Shown piece after piece: positions 1-6,711 of a stretch of 10,007 bases of DNA (position 1 is the first letter of the stretch; every line of letters starts with the position of its first letter). This DNA comes from Baffinella frigidus (lineage: Eukaryota > Cryptophyceae > Cryptomonadales > Baffinellaceae), in contig MU648091.1 of NCBI GenBank assembly GCA_026770585.1, positions 15,612-25,618 of the forward strand, read 5' to 3'. The notes under the pieces are model-generated. The model saw nothing but the letters and a program-made list of their open reading frames with translations. It made no database searches and was not told the DNA's origin. The translations under genes were made by a program, and so were the position numbers.

Positions 1-45
1 CCCCCCCCCCCCCCCCCCACACACACCCACACACACACACACACC
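1..45. repeat. Poly-C tract followed by (CA)n microsatellite
   Basis: Positions 1-18 are all C. They run into an alternating CA tract with one interruption (CCAC near 27-30) that ends near 44. This is simple-sequence DNA. Because it sits at the very edge of the window it could also mark a difficult assembly end. Confidence 0.9.
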
Positions 46-70
46 GATCCTCGGATTTCCATCGTCGGGC

Positions 71-193
71 TACAGGGGTACCTCGCTCATAAGAAACTGC
101 CCCCCCCCCTAAAGACCAACATAAGGCCCTAGGCATATTCCTACTGTAGGGTCCTAGGGGGGGGCGGTTTCTCATGAGCGAGGTACCCCTGTA
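71..193 (-). mobile_element. Family 1 inverted-repeat MITE-like element, copy 1
   Basis: This is a 123-bp non-coding element whose ends are near-perfect inverted repeats of about 35 bp. The left arm starts TACAGGGGTACCTCGCTCAT and runs into AAGAAACTG plus a C tract; the right arm ends with a G tract, the complement, and CCCCTGTA. The arms differ at about two positions. Both ends read TA-CAG...CTG-TA, as expected for insertion at a TA dinucleotide, which is typical of Tc1/mariner/pogo-type elements (family knowledge). The interior is non-coding and matches copies at 5561-5682 and 6712-6840 in reverse orientation. It has no transposase, so any mobility would be supplied in trans. The superfamily assignment is inference from end structure only. 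Confidence 0.8.
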
Positions 194-460
194 CATGTCC
201 TTTCAGAAGGATTGGTGGGCCAGGCACTGAAATTACATGTGGCTCTAGGCTATGCGCAAAGCCCGTGGAGTCGCTTTACTAAGGTGTCTTTGCGAGTAAA
301 GTCCTCGAGAGATGTACAGTGTGCGCTCACACAAGCTTCGCGCCACTTGCGCGGGCATGCAACTGCCCAGAAATACATGTACATGTCTTTTATTCAATAA
401 TCGGTGTTTCCCTATTCCACACACGGCGCTTCCCCCCCTGCCGCGATCAAGGTGCCTCCC
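194..460. other. Non-coding flank downstream of the minus-strand exon
   Basis: No gene is recognisable here. On the minus strand this is the 3' flank of the exon ending at 461. TTACA at 233-237 reads TGTAA on the minus strand, about 225 nt past the stop, and could be a green-algal-type polyadenylation signal. A single pentamer is weak evidence. Near 372-387 there is a short alternating tract rich in ACATGT. Confidence 0.35.
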
Positions 461-751
461 TTACTTGAAGGGACGCGCCTTGATCCACTCTTTCTTAACG
501 AGCCTGCGCGTGCTCAGCGAGAGGGGGGCGAGGATCGTGGCAATATCCGTCTCGTCGAGCGCGAACAGTCGCGCCATCGAGTTCACCCCGTACATCGGGT
601 CCACGAAGACGTCGAGGATCTCCGTAAGCTCCTCCTCGTGGTCAATCTCGCATTTCTCCTGGAGCCACGCGTGAATCTTCGTCGCCTTCTCGCGCCGCCT
701 CCGCGCCACAACTGCAGCCTTCCCGGTCGCTGCTTTGTCGGCAGCGGCGTT
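461..751 (-). CDS. Putative terminal exon encoding a helical, SAM-like C-terminal domain
   Basis: The minus strand reads openly for 96 codons from AAC at 751 to the stop at 461-463. The probable 3' splice site is CCCCAG at 757-752, directly after a C-rich tract of CCCAAACC repeats. The peptide starts with an Ala/Lys/Arg-rich basic segment (NAAADKAATGKAAVVARRRR) and continues into an amphipathic, probably all-helical part. That part has HAWLQEKCEI, EELTEILDVF, MYGVNSMARLFALDETDI and a C-terminal RRLVKKEWIKARPFK. The spacing of WL, the central LFALDETDI and the final RR-V-K resembles a SAM-type helical bundle, but this is only a visual resemblance. It may be the last exon of the phosphodiesterase gene on the same strand or belong to a separate gene. 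The linking donor was not identified. Composition and the clean stop support real coding sequence. Confidence 0.5.
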   Translation of the reverse strand, partial: NAAADKAATGKAAVVARRRREKATKIHAWLQEKCEIDHEEELTEILDVFVDPMYGVNSMARLFALDETDIATILAPLSLSTRRLVKKEWIKARPFK

Positions 752-1234
752 CTGGGGTTTGGGGGGTTTGGGGTTTGGGGTTTGTTTGGGTTTGTCGGTT
801 AGGGTTCGGGGCACGAGAAGAAGATGAAGAGCGGGCACGACACCTGGGGTTGGGGGTTGGGGTTAGAGCGTTCTTTGGGATTTGGGGTCTGGGGGTTGGG
901 GGTAAGCGTACGAGAAGGAGAGGAGGGACTGCACCTGGGGAATGGTGCATGGGATAGGGGCCAGGGTTTGGGGTTTGGGGTGAGGGGCTGAGGGGGGAGG
1001 CGACGCGTGCTCTGGGGGTCCGCTCCCTGGGCGCGCTGGAGGAACGTGGGTGTAGGGTGTAGGGGTGAAGGGCAGGGAGAGGCGCGAGGGCTGAAGGCCC
1101 GAGTACCCTTGAGGGATTAGGGTGTAGGGGGTTCTCCTCGGTTTCGGGTTTCCGGGGGTGCGGGGCAGGGGGGAGAGAGGGAACGCGCCTGCACTGTATG
1201 CACTCCAGAAGCGGCGGTAGAGAGCGCGCCCAGC
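752..1234 (-). repeat. Degenerate telomere-like C-rich tract, probably intronic or intergenic
   Basis: The plus strand is G-rich, with many imperfect GGGTTTGG, GGGTTAGG and GTGTAGGG units, densest at 752-980 and again at 1040-1130. The C-rich strand is therefore the same strand as the genes on either side. The stretch ends exactly at a plausible 3' splice site before the exon at 751, so intronic status is likely for at least its left part. No complete gene is visible. A short minus-strand frame from 1284 runs into it (see findings). Confidence 0.6.
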
Positions 1235-3826
1235 TCAGCCGCGCCCAGCCGCCCGACCATGACAGCCTCTAGCGGGAGCACCACCTGCGAGGGGGGCGCG
1301 CGTTATTTGCCGGGGGGCGCGCGTTGTTTGCCAGAGGCCCAGAGCGATCCCGATCAGGCGCCACCGCAGGGAACCACAGCCGTCCAGCACCTCCGTCCCA
1401 TCGTGCGACCAAAGGGAAGGCACGAGGGCCGCCGGGGGGGGGTGAGGGTGCATGTGTGCGGGACGGCGGGTGGGTGCGAGTGCAAGGGTGTGGGGGAGGG
1501 GGCGGATGGTCGAGGAGGGTGTGGGGCCATGCTGCGATCGAGCGACAGTCGGGGCCTGGGGTGGGGTGGGCAAGGTTTGGGCAGAGGAAGGGCGACGGGA
1601 GGGGGGGCGAAGTGGAGGGTGCGCTGGACCTGTGTCGGATCCACGAACAGAGTTGGGGTCAGGGGCGTGGGAGGGGAGAAGGATGGGACGCACCGGCTCG
1701 ATGATGCGGCTGCGTGGTGACGTCTTGCCAACCTCCTCCTCATCCGCCTCGCTCGCCAGAGACATGGAGTCGGATCGCTCCTCGCGAGACCCGACTGAGG
1801 AGCCCCCTCCCCCCTCACTCCCCTCCGTCCGAGTCCCCGACGACAATGAGTCGGAACGTTCTGAGCATTCCAACCCACTCCAGCCCCTCGAAACCATAAA
1901 CCTCTCGACCATGCTTCTTGACGTCTTGCTAACCACCACCTCCTTCCCCCTCTCGCCCCCCACGCCCCCCCCCTCCCGAGTCTCTGAAGAGGACGGCGAA
2001 TCGCAACGCGAGGGGGGAGAGCCCCTTCCGCCCTCTACCGAGGAGCCCCCTCCCAAGGACCCCCCTCCTCCCTCCACCGAGGAGCCCCCTCCCCCCTCCA
2101 CCGAAGACAGCCCCTCCACCGAAGAGAGCCCCTCCACCGAAGAGAGCCCCTCCACCGAGGAGCCCCCTATTCCCTCCACCGTCATATTCTCCGAGCAGGC
2201 CGAGTCGGAGTCAAGCAAGCCGCGCGATTGCTCGAGCTCGAGGTCGGAGCAGAGAGCGTAGGACTTGCGGTTGGCCGCGAGCTGCAAAAGCGGGGCCTCC
2301 AAGGGGGGGCGGTGGGGCGCGGTTTCTCCCGGTACGGATCGAGCCGCGGGGAAGGCGGCGGCGAGGTGGGTGAAGAGGGGGCCGGCGAGGTTGTCAATAA
2401 AGGCGGCCTGGAGGGCGACGCGAGATGTAGCGAAGCGGTCGCAGTTGAGCGACACCTCCATGCCCATGCAACGCTCAGCGTCGCCCTGGTCGAAGAACTC
2501 GTCGGTGACGCGCAGCGCCCAGCGCCGCGCCACTTCTGCGGGCTTGACCACGTGGGAGACGTCGGCACATTTGACCATGAGCTCCATGGCCAGCTGCTTG
2601 TCCATCTCCACCGCCGGGTCCTCCGCGCGGCGCGCGGCAAACTCCTGAAGGCGCGCGATGTAATCGCCATGTCGGGTCATGTACGTCGCGAGGATGATCT
2701 TCGAAACCGACGATTGAAACTGGTAGTACTGAGTCGAGGTGAGCCCGTCGAGGATCCCGATGTCGCGGTCGACCATGACGCCGAGCGCGCGGAGAGCATG
2801 GTGCTTCTCGAGGAGCGCTTCCCGGAAGATGAGGTTCTTGTACCCGCCGTGCGTCGAGTCGCCCGCCTTGGACATCAACGGCAACGACACTCCAGGATGC
2901 TCCATGTCATGGCTGCCGGAAGGAGCGTGGGAGGTAAGAACTCCGGGATGAGAGGTTGTGTGGATGTGAGGGCGCACCGCGGAGGGGCGGGCTCAAGGTG
3001 CACTGCCGCATCGTGAATCGCGGCCAGGTTGATGATTTCGCACACAGGAGGGAAGGGCAACGGGGTCTCGGGGCTCACCAGAGGGCTGCCGACAAGAGGG
3101 CGAAGCGCTCGAAGGAGTCGAGGCGGGCCATGGTCCCGGTTGCCGTCGCGAGAGCGTTGGTCGTTTGCAGCACGTCGATCACGTGGAAGAAGTTGTGGTA
3201 GGAGTTGTCGGGCATGGAGGCGCGTACTGCGAGGATGAAGCGGCGCACCTGGTTCAGGGTTTGGGGATTAGGTCAGAGGGCTGAGGGCTGAAGGCTGAGG
3301 GCTCAGAGTCAAGGGTTTAGGGTTTAGGGTTTAGGGTTGGGGTTTAGGGTTTGGGGGTCAGGGTTTAGGGGCGTACGCTGTCTTCGCCGACCACCCCAGG
3401 AAGCCCGGCGCTGACGAACATCGCCATAGCCAGATGGCAGAGGACATCGCTGGACAGGGTTGTTGGGTCGAAGTCGAAGCTGAGCAGCTGCCGCTTGGCG
3501 ATGGCGGAGGCCACGACGGCGTCGTCAACAGCGGGCCATTCGGGGAGGACTGCGGGAGGGGAACGCTGTCGAGTGAAGGTTGCACGGCGCGAACGGTGGC
3601 GCGGCTGACGGGCTACGGGCAACTCGCTCGTGCGGGCAACTCGCCCGCGCGAGCGAGAGCTACCCTCGGAGGAGCTCACGCCGCGCGAGCGGGAGCTTCG
3701 CCGGCGAGAGCTGCCCTCGGAGGAGTACGAAGCTTCGTAGCCTCCATCGTCGGCCGTGTCTGTAGTCTGTGGAGGGGGATGAGCGGATGGTTGGGCGGTG
3801 TGCATCTTGGCGAGCGAAAAGGACAT
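1235..3826 (-). CDS. Class I 3',5'-cyclic nucleotide phosphodiesterase (spliced)
   Basis: This enzyme would hydrolyse cAMP and/or cGMP to the 5'-monophosphate. The model has three exons: 3826-3377, 3248-3079 and 2912-1235, about 765 residues. The start is ATG at 3826 in a good context (GTCGCCATGT); a more upstream in-frame ATG at 3901 has no special support. Residues 1-85 are Ser/Arg-rich and disordered. The catalytic domain begins near residue 110 (SFDFDPTTL). Exon 2 supplies SYHNFFHVIDV (general-acid H168, metal H172). The exon 2/3 junction rebuilds CHDMEHPG (H208, D209). Then come EKHH (244-245), KCADVSH (metal D324), EFFDQGD, GMEVSLNCDR and LQAAFID, with the purine-contacting Gln at about 375. 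Two positions are unusual: the NQ position of the family signature is Leu, and the usual TDM is TYM (Y284). No membrane segment or regulatory N-terminal domain is seen. After about residue 410 the frame is low-complexity, so the true C-terminus is uncertain and exon 3 may be spliced earlier. Confidence 0.85.
2031..2175 (-). repeat. Coding minisatellite, 18-bp units encoding SSVEG(L/G)
   Basis: On the plus strand the unit is CCCTCCACCGAAGAGAGC, repeated about four times at 2095-2160 with looser copies on either side. On the phosphodiesterase strand it reads as repeated Ser-Ser-Val-Glu-Gly with Leu or Gly. It lies after the catalytic domain in the tail of exon 3. Repeat number is likely to vary between alleles. 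The plus strand of the same DNA is also open, reading Pro-Ser-Thr-Glu-Glu, a by-product of composition. Confidence 0.8.
2913..3078 (-). other. Phosphodiesterase intron 2 (166 bp)
   Basis: On the minus strand the donor is CTCTG|GTGAGC at 3078 and the acceptor CTTCCGGCAG|C ending at 2913. It is a phase 2 intron. Joining TG to C creates the Cys codon before HDMEHPG, giving LLSAALCHDMEHPG, which is what the family requires. That match is strong evidence for the exact boundaries. A retained intron would meet an in-frame TGA immediately at the donor. Confidence 0.9.
3249..3376 (-). other. Phosphodiesterase intron 1 (128 bp), made largely of telomere-like repeats
   Basis: The donor is GACAGC|GTACGC at 3376 and the acceptor CCCTGAACCAG|GTGCGC ending at 3249. 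It is a phase 0 intron joining GEDS to VRRFILAV. Most of the intron on the sense strand is CCCTAAA, CCCCAAA, CCCTGAA and related heptamers, including about four consecutive near-perfect units at about 3313-3352. Without splicing, the frame stops at the first CCCTAAAC unit. The pyrimidine-rich repeat takes the place of a conventional polypyrimidine tract. Confidence 0.82.
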
Positions 3827-4014
3827 GGCGACTAGGATCCTAGATCTATCCTCCGTTCTGTTTCTCCGCGTCTTTGTGAGGATGCAGAAAACTGGGAACA
3901 ACGGGGGGGGAAAACAAGTTAAATGTCATTTTACGTACTTTTTTCTTTTCTTTATCTTCGTTAGAAATTGTCAAAAGTTGCCAGAAATGCGAGACAATTG
4001 ACTTTGACCTTGGT

Positions 4015-4262
4015 AAAAACTTTTTTTCGATGGATTTCGGTTAGATAAGTGTGTCCTGAAATCTCCTCGTGATCAGTTTGGACGGGATTCAATCAGGTTG
4101 CAATCTTGGAGATTGCAATCCCGTCCAAACTGATGTCCTGAAATCTCCTCGTGATCAGTTTGGACGGGATTCAACGAAGATTGCAACCTTTTGCAAGAAA
4201 AAACTTTTTTTGTTGGATAGATATCGGTTGGATGAGTGTGTCTTGGCATCACCTCGTGATCA
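4015..4262 (+). repeat. Diverged direct duplication in the divergent promoter
   Basis: A 41-bp sequence beginning TGTCCTGAAATCTCCTCGTG occurs identically at 4052-4092 and 4134-4174 (82-bp spacing). A broader diverged repeat joins 4015-4077 to about 4199-4262: both start with AAAACTTTTTTT, continue through ATCGGTT/TTCGGTT and GTGTGTC, and end CCTCGTGATCAG. The region is therefore at least two rounds of local duplication upstream of the plus-strand gene. Confidence 0.85.
4072..4134. other. 63-bp interrupted palindrome (cruciform or hairpin)
   Basis: The outer arm ATCAGTTTGGACGGGATT at 4072-4089 is perfectly complementary to 4117-4134. An inner arm GCAATCT at 4100-4106 pairs with AGATTGC at 4110-4116 around a 3-nt loop. 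The result is a 25-bp stem with one 10-nt bulge on the left strand. The right arm can also pair with the second direct-repeat copy at 4154-4171. Confidence 0.85.
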
Positions 4263-4328
4263 GGACCTCATCCCAAGGGTATTTCCTGCTCATCCTGAAG
4301 AGACAGAAAGAAGAACAAGCAAGCAAGC

Positions 4329-4958
4329 ATGGGTGAATCTATCAGCAGCTTTTCGGCTGCCCCCAGCAGCTCTTCGAATGCCAGCGCTTCGGCTGATGCT
4401 GGAGATGGCGGTGCGGGTATAGTGTGTTCCTGGTCGCAACCCGGCTTGAAGCCTGGGCGGCATCCGAAGACGAAGCCACAGAAGTCCATGTTCAAGCAGT
4501 TCTCACCGCCATCCTCGACTCGCACCGGGATTGTGAGCTCCGCCTCCGTCCCTGCGGAACAGTCGGCGGTGTCCTCCCTCACTGCCTCCCAGGCGGACAG
4601 GCTTGCGGAGCGACTCGGTACCTTGACGTTAATCAGGGGTTCGCACTGCGCCCGCACCGAGTCGTGCAAGGACACGGGGAGGGTGAAGCGGTTTGCTCGG
4701 GAGAAGCTCCGGCCGAGTCTCCGTCTGCGGCGAGCCAAGCGCCTGCCTCCCTCGCTGTCCTGGGAGCACGTGGAGCACTGCTTGGACCGGGGGGGGCGGA
4801 CGCACTCTGCGCTCATTGAGGGCGGGGCGGGGGAGGGGTCCAACGTCGACGCGTCGTCGCCGGGGGACGAGAACGAGATGCCTTCGGAGCCGCGCAGCAC
4901 CATCACGTCGTCGAGCGCGTTCTCCCAGTTTGGGCCCTCGCGTTGGTTTAGGGTTTAG
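4329..4958 (+). CDS. Hypothetical Ser/Thr-rich basic protein, divergent to the phosphodiesterase
   Basis: This frame encodes 209 residues. I do not recognise the family. The start ATGG at 4329 follows AAGCAAGC, a good eukaryotic context, and it opens the frame. Residues 1-30 are Ser/Ala/Gly-rich and probably disordered. A Lys/Pro segment near 40-55 (KPGRHPKTKPQK) follows, then a polar middle (SQADRLAERLGTLTL). A strongly basic stretch near 120-140 (RFAREKLRPSLRLRRAKR) could be a nuclear localisation or nucleic-acid contact region. It ends in a Ser-rich tail. Codon use supports translation: lysine is always AAG. A TGTAA lies about 50 nt past the stop. A frame of similar length overlaps on the minus strand but has a poorer composition. 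The stop lies inside a small TTTAGGG tract, so a short intron extending the gene is possible. Confidence 0.55.
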   Translation: MGESISSFSAAPSSSSNASASADAGDGGAGIVCSWSQPGLKPGRHPKTKPQKSMFKQFSPPSSTRTGIVSSASVPAEQSAVSSLTASQADRLAERLGTLTLIRGSHCARTESCKDTGRVKRFAREKLRPSLRLRRAKRLPPSLSWEHVEHCLDRGGRTHSALIEGGAGEGSNVDASSPGDENEMPSEPRSTITSSSAFSQFGPSRWFRV

Positions 4959-5008
4959 GACGAAGGGTGCAGCGGGAAATAAGCCGCACGTCGTGCATGT
5001 GCGGTGGT

Positions 5009-5013
5009 GTAAT
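5009..5013 (+). terminator. Candidate TGTAA polyadenylation signal
   Basis: TGTAA lies about 50 nt after the stop codon of the 4329 gene, inside a locally AT-rich stretch (TAATATTAAATGTATATTTG) that contrasts with the GC-rich surroundings. TGTAA is the common polyadenylation signal of chlorophyte algae. In other lineages the match would mean little. Confidence 0.4.
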
Positions 5014-5039
5014 ATTAAATGTATATTTGCGGCGTTACC

Positions 5040-5354
5040 GGCCTGAATCGCACGTGGCGTGCACTGTCTAGATCTGCTTCACTTGGGACTGACAGACTTT
5101 TCTCAACTTGGAGCATCCTGGGGGTGCGGTACAAATCCGTCAACTTGGGGCGGAAGCGAGCCCGGGCCCACCGAACTGGTGAGCACGGATAGACCCAGAC
5201 AGAGCTAGATTCTCGCAGCTTCGGCCTTTTGGCTCACGTCACGTTGGAGCTTACACGTTGAGTACGGGCCTTGAACCTTGAAGACGCAACCCCCTGTGCA
5301 TGGGGTTACTCGAAATTCAGGATACGCACTGCCCCTAGGGTCCTACCGTAGGGC
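5040..5354. other. Non-coding stretch with a U2 snRNA-like 5' segment
   Basis: No gene is visible. TCGGCCTTTTGGCT at 5221-5234 is identical to the conserved 5' stem-loop region of U2 spliceosomal RNA, and the next bases (CACGTCACGT) keep about half of the expected AAGATCAAGT. The branch-site recognition region (GTAGTA) and the Sm site are not found, so a working U2 gene is not supported. A 6-bp hairpin AACCCC/GGGGTT lies at 5288-5307. Positions 5328-5352 contain a loose copy of the CCTAGGG/CCTACCGTAGGG motifs that fill the nearby mobile elements. Confidence 0.4.
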
Positions 5355-5459
5355 TATCCCTTAAGTGGCGAGGCCGTCAAATTTGACGGCCAAGAGGTCC
5401 TAGGCAGGTCCAAGGGGCCTACGGTAGGGCGTATGGACCTACTCGCCACTTAAGGGATA
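5355..5459 (-). mobile_element. Family 2 inverted-repeat element, copy A (105 bp)
   Basis: Perfect 18-bp terminal inverted repeats, TATCCCTTAAGTGGCGAG at 5355-5372 and its complement at 5442-5459, bound a 105-bp non-coding element. The outermost TA on each side may be the target duplication. Just inside the left arm is a perfect 20-bp palindrome, GGCCGTCAAATTTGACGGCC (5373-5392, sharing edge bases). Its reverse complement aligns along its length with copy B at 5780-5884. There is no coding capacity. Confidence 0.85.
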
Positions 5460-5560
5460 CCTAGGAGCATAGGAGCACCCTTAGGGCGGAAACTGCGGTC
5501 GCGTGAGACGTTCGTTACTACCAACACGGGTAGGCACCGAGGCTGTGTCTGAGTAGGGCC

Positions 5561-5682
5561 TACAGGGGTACCTCGCTCATAAGAAACCGCCCCCCCCTAT
5601 GACCCTACAGTACGCCTATGCCTAGGGCCCTACGGTGGTCCTAGGGGGGGGGGCGGTTTCTTATGAGCGAGGTACCCCTGTA
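5561..5682 (+). mobile_element. Family 1 inverted-repeat element, copy 2 (122 bp)
   Basis: The terminal inverted repeats are perfect over about 35 bp, from TACAGGGGTACCTCGCTCAT through AAGAAACCG into the C tract, with the complement ending at 5682. It is the most intact of the three copies and so probably the youngest. The interior carries TATGCCTAGGGCCCTACGGT, shared with copy 3 and, reversed, in part with copy 1. Both ends are TA-CAG/CTG-TA. There is no open reading frame for a transposase. Confidence 0.87.
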
Positions 5683-5779
5683 GAGAGAGGGCATGTGCAC
5701 GCTACGTGTGCGCTCTCTGTCACCGGCCCAGTAGGGCGTGGAAGCAACGATGGGTATGGGTACTGTCAAGGGGGGGTGT

Positions 5780-5884
5780 TATCCCTTAAGTGGCCAGTAG
5801 GCTCATACGCCCTACCGTAGGGCCCTAGGACCTGCCTAGGGACCTCCGAGGGTCTTTTTCGACCCGCTGGCCACTTGAAGGATA
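5780..5884 (+). mobile_element. Family 2 inverted-repeat element, copy B (105 bp)
   Basis: The left arm TATCCCTTAAGTGGCCAG at 5780-5797 pairs with CTGGCCACTTGAAGGATA at 5867-5884 with two mismatches. It has the same 105-bp length as copy A and lies in opposite orientation. Where copy A has GGCGAG/CTCGCC, copy B has GGCCAG/CTGGCC, so both arms changed together. The internal palindrome of A is here a different hairpin, GGGTC-TTTTTC-GACCC, near 5850-5865. The element is flanked by TA. Confidence 0.83.
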
Positions 5885-6711
5885 TCAGGGCGAATGCACA
5901 CACCCGGAACCGTTGTTGGGAGCGCTCCTACGTAAGCAGAATTTTCTGTAGTAAACGTCCTTTTCGGACCTGAAATTGGAGCCAATGAATGAGTCTTCTA
6001 AAGTCCGAAAGGGCCTGGAATTGGAGCCGTTTGTCGCACGGAGACTCACATACCCGGGCCGTGCGATGTCCGATCGAAAATGTGAGTTATGTTTAACCGA
6101 GCCCCCGCCGAGGGCTCGGTTCAACACAGGTCTTTGAAATCGGCGGAGTCTGGGGATATTACCCCATGAAGGATCCTGGAGTGACTTTACACAGGTCACG
6201 TCCTCTCGGCCACGTCCCCTCGGTCGAGTCTCTGCGATCCCCAACATCCCTCGGGGCGTCTTTGACCAACATCGGGGGGGCGAGGCCAGACTTTTCAAGT
6301 GAGATCCTCCTGCCATGTGAGCCTCGGTCGGACAGGTGATGAGCCTCAATGGTTGACTAATGAAGGTAAGTTCTCTCTCGCTTGTGGTTGGGCCTTGGCC
6401 GGCGCGGCCTCTCTCCTCCTAAGCGGGGTCCTCCTCCTAAGCGGGGTCTCATGCCAGGTGCTGACAACCAGCAGTCAACTGCATACACATCCTGTAGTAA
6501 GATGGCTCTTCCAGAATTTCTTTTTAAAACGAATATGTTTCTCCCCCACCAAAAAAAATGCCCCTTGGTTCTGTAGATGACTCGGTGGGGAACTTGGATG
6601 CCAACAGCTGCAGGGGTGAGGAGGTGCAGAGGCAGGCACACCCACGGGGACAACTCGAACTGAAGGAGCCGCCCCACTGATAGGACCACCCTAGGCTCCT
6701 AGGTGTTGGCC
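5885..6711. other. Gene-free stretch with small repeats and a hairpin
   Basis: Reading frames of up to about 150 codons exist on both strands but overlap each other and show no recognisable domain or composition of a gene. Visible structure includes a repeated GGAATTGGAGCC-type motif near 5965-5983 and 6012-6030. A hairpin lies at 6091-6125, with arms AACCGAGCCC and GGGCTCGGTT around a 7-nt loop, extended by GTT/AAC. A perfect 18-bp tandem pair, CTCCTCCTAAGCGGGGTC, occupies 6413-6430 and 6431-6448. Near 6683-6702 is a fragment of the element motifs (ACCACCCTAGG). Confidence 0.5.

Larger units (their letters stand above)
3827..4328. promoter_or_regulatory. Divergent intergenic region between the phosphodiesterase and the 4329 gene
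   Basis: About 500 bp separates two start codons that point away from each other. It is more AT-rich than its surroundings, with T-rich runs at about 3932-3960, 4018-4028 and 4204-4211. Close to the phosphodiesterase start is a 12-bp palindrome, CTAGGATCCTAG, at 3832-3843. The half nearer the 4329 gene holds the direct repeats and palindrome listed separately. No convincing TATA box is visible. A shared bidirectional promoter is an inference from geometry. Confidence 0.55.

Noticed and set aside
4052-4174. CRISPR array
   Set aside because: There are only two exact 41-bp copies plus diverged relatives, in a eukaryotic promoter context with no regular series of spacers.
4268-4906. 212-codon minus-strand frame opposite the 4329 gene
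   Set aside because: The plus-strand frame has better start context, consistent AAG lysine codons and a nearby TGTAA. The minus frame reads as its shadow, though it is not formally excluded.
5211-5400. Functional U2 snRNA gene
   Set aside because: Only the 5' stem-loop segment matches; the branch-site pairing region and Sm site are not found.
5885-6349. 154-codon minus-strand reading frame
   Set aside because: No recognisable domain, amino-acid composition unlike a protein gene, overlaps repeats and a hairpin, and lies in a transposon-rich stretch with competing frames on the other strand.
6363-6378. GGTAAGT splice donor near 6366
   Set aside because: The consensus is good, but the sequence before it has stops in all frames close by and no coding signal, so it is probably chance.
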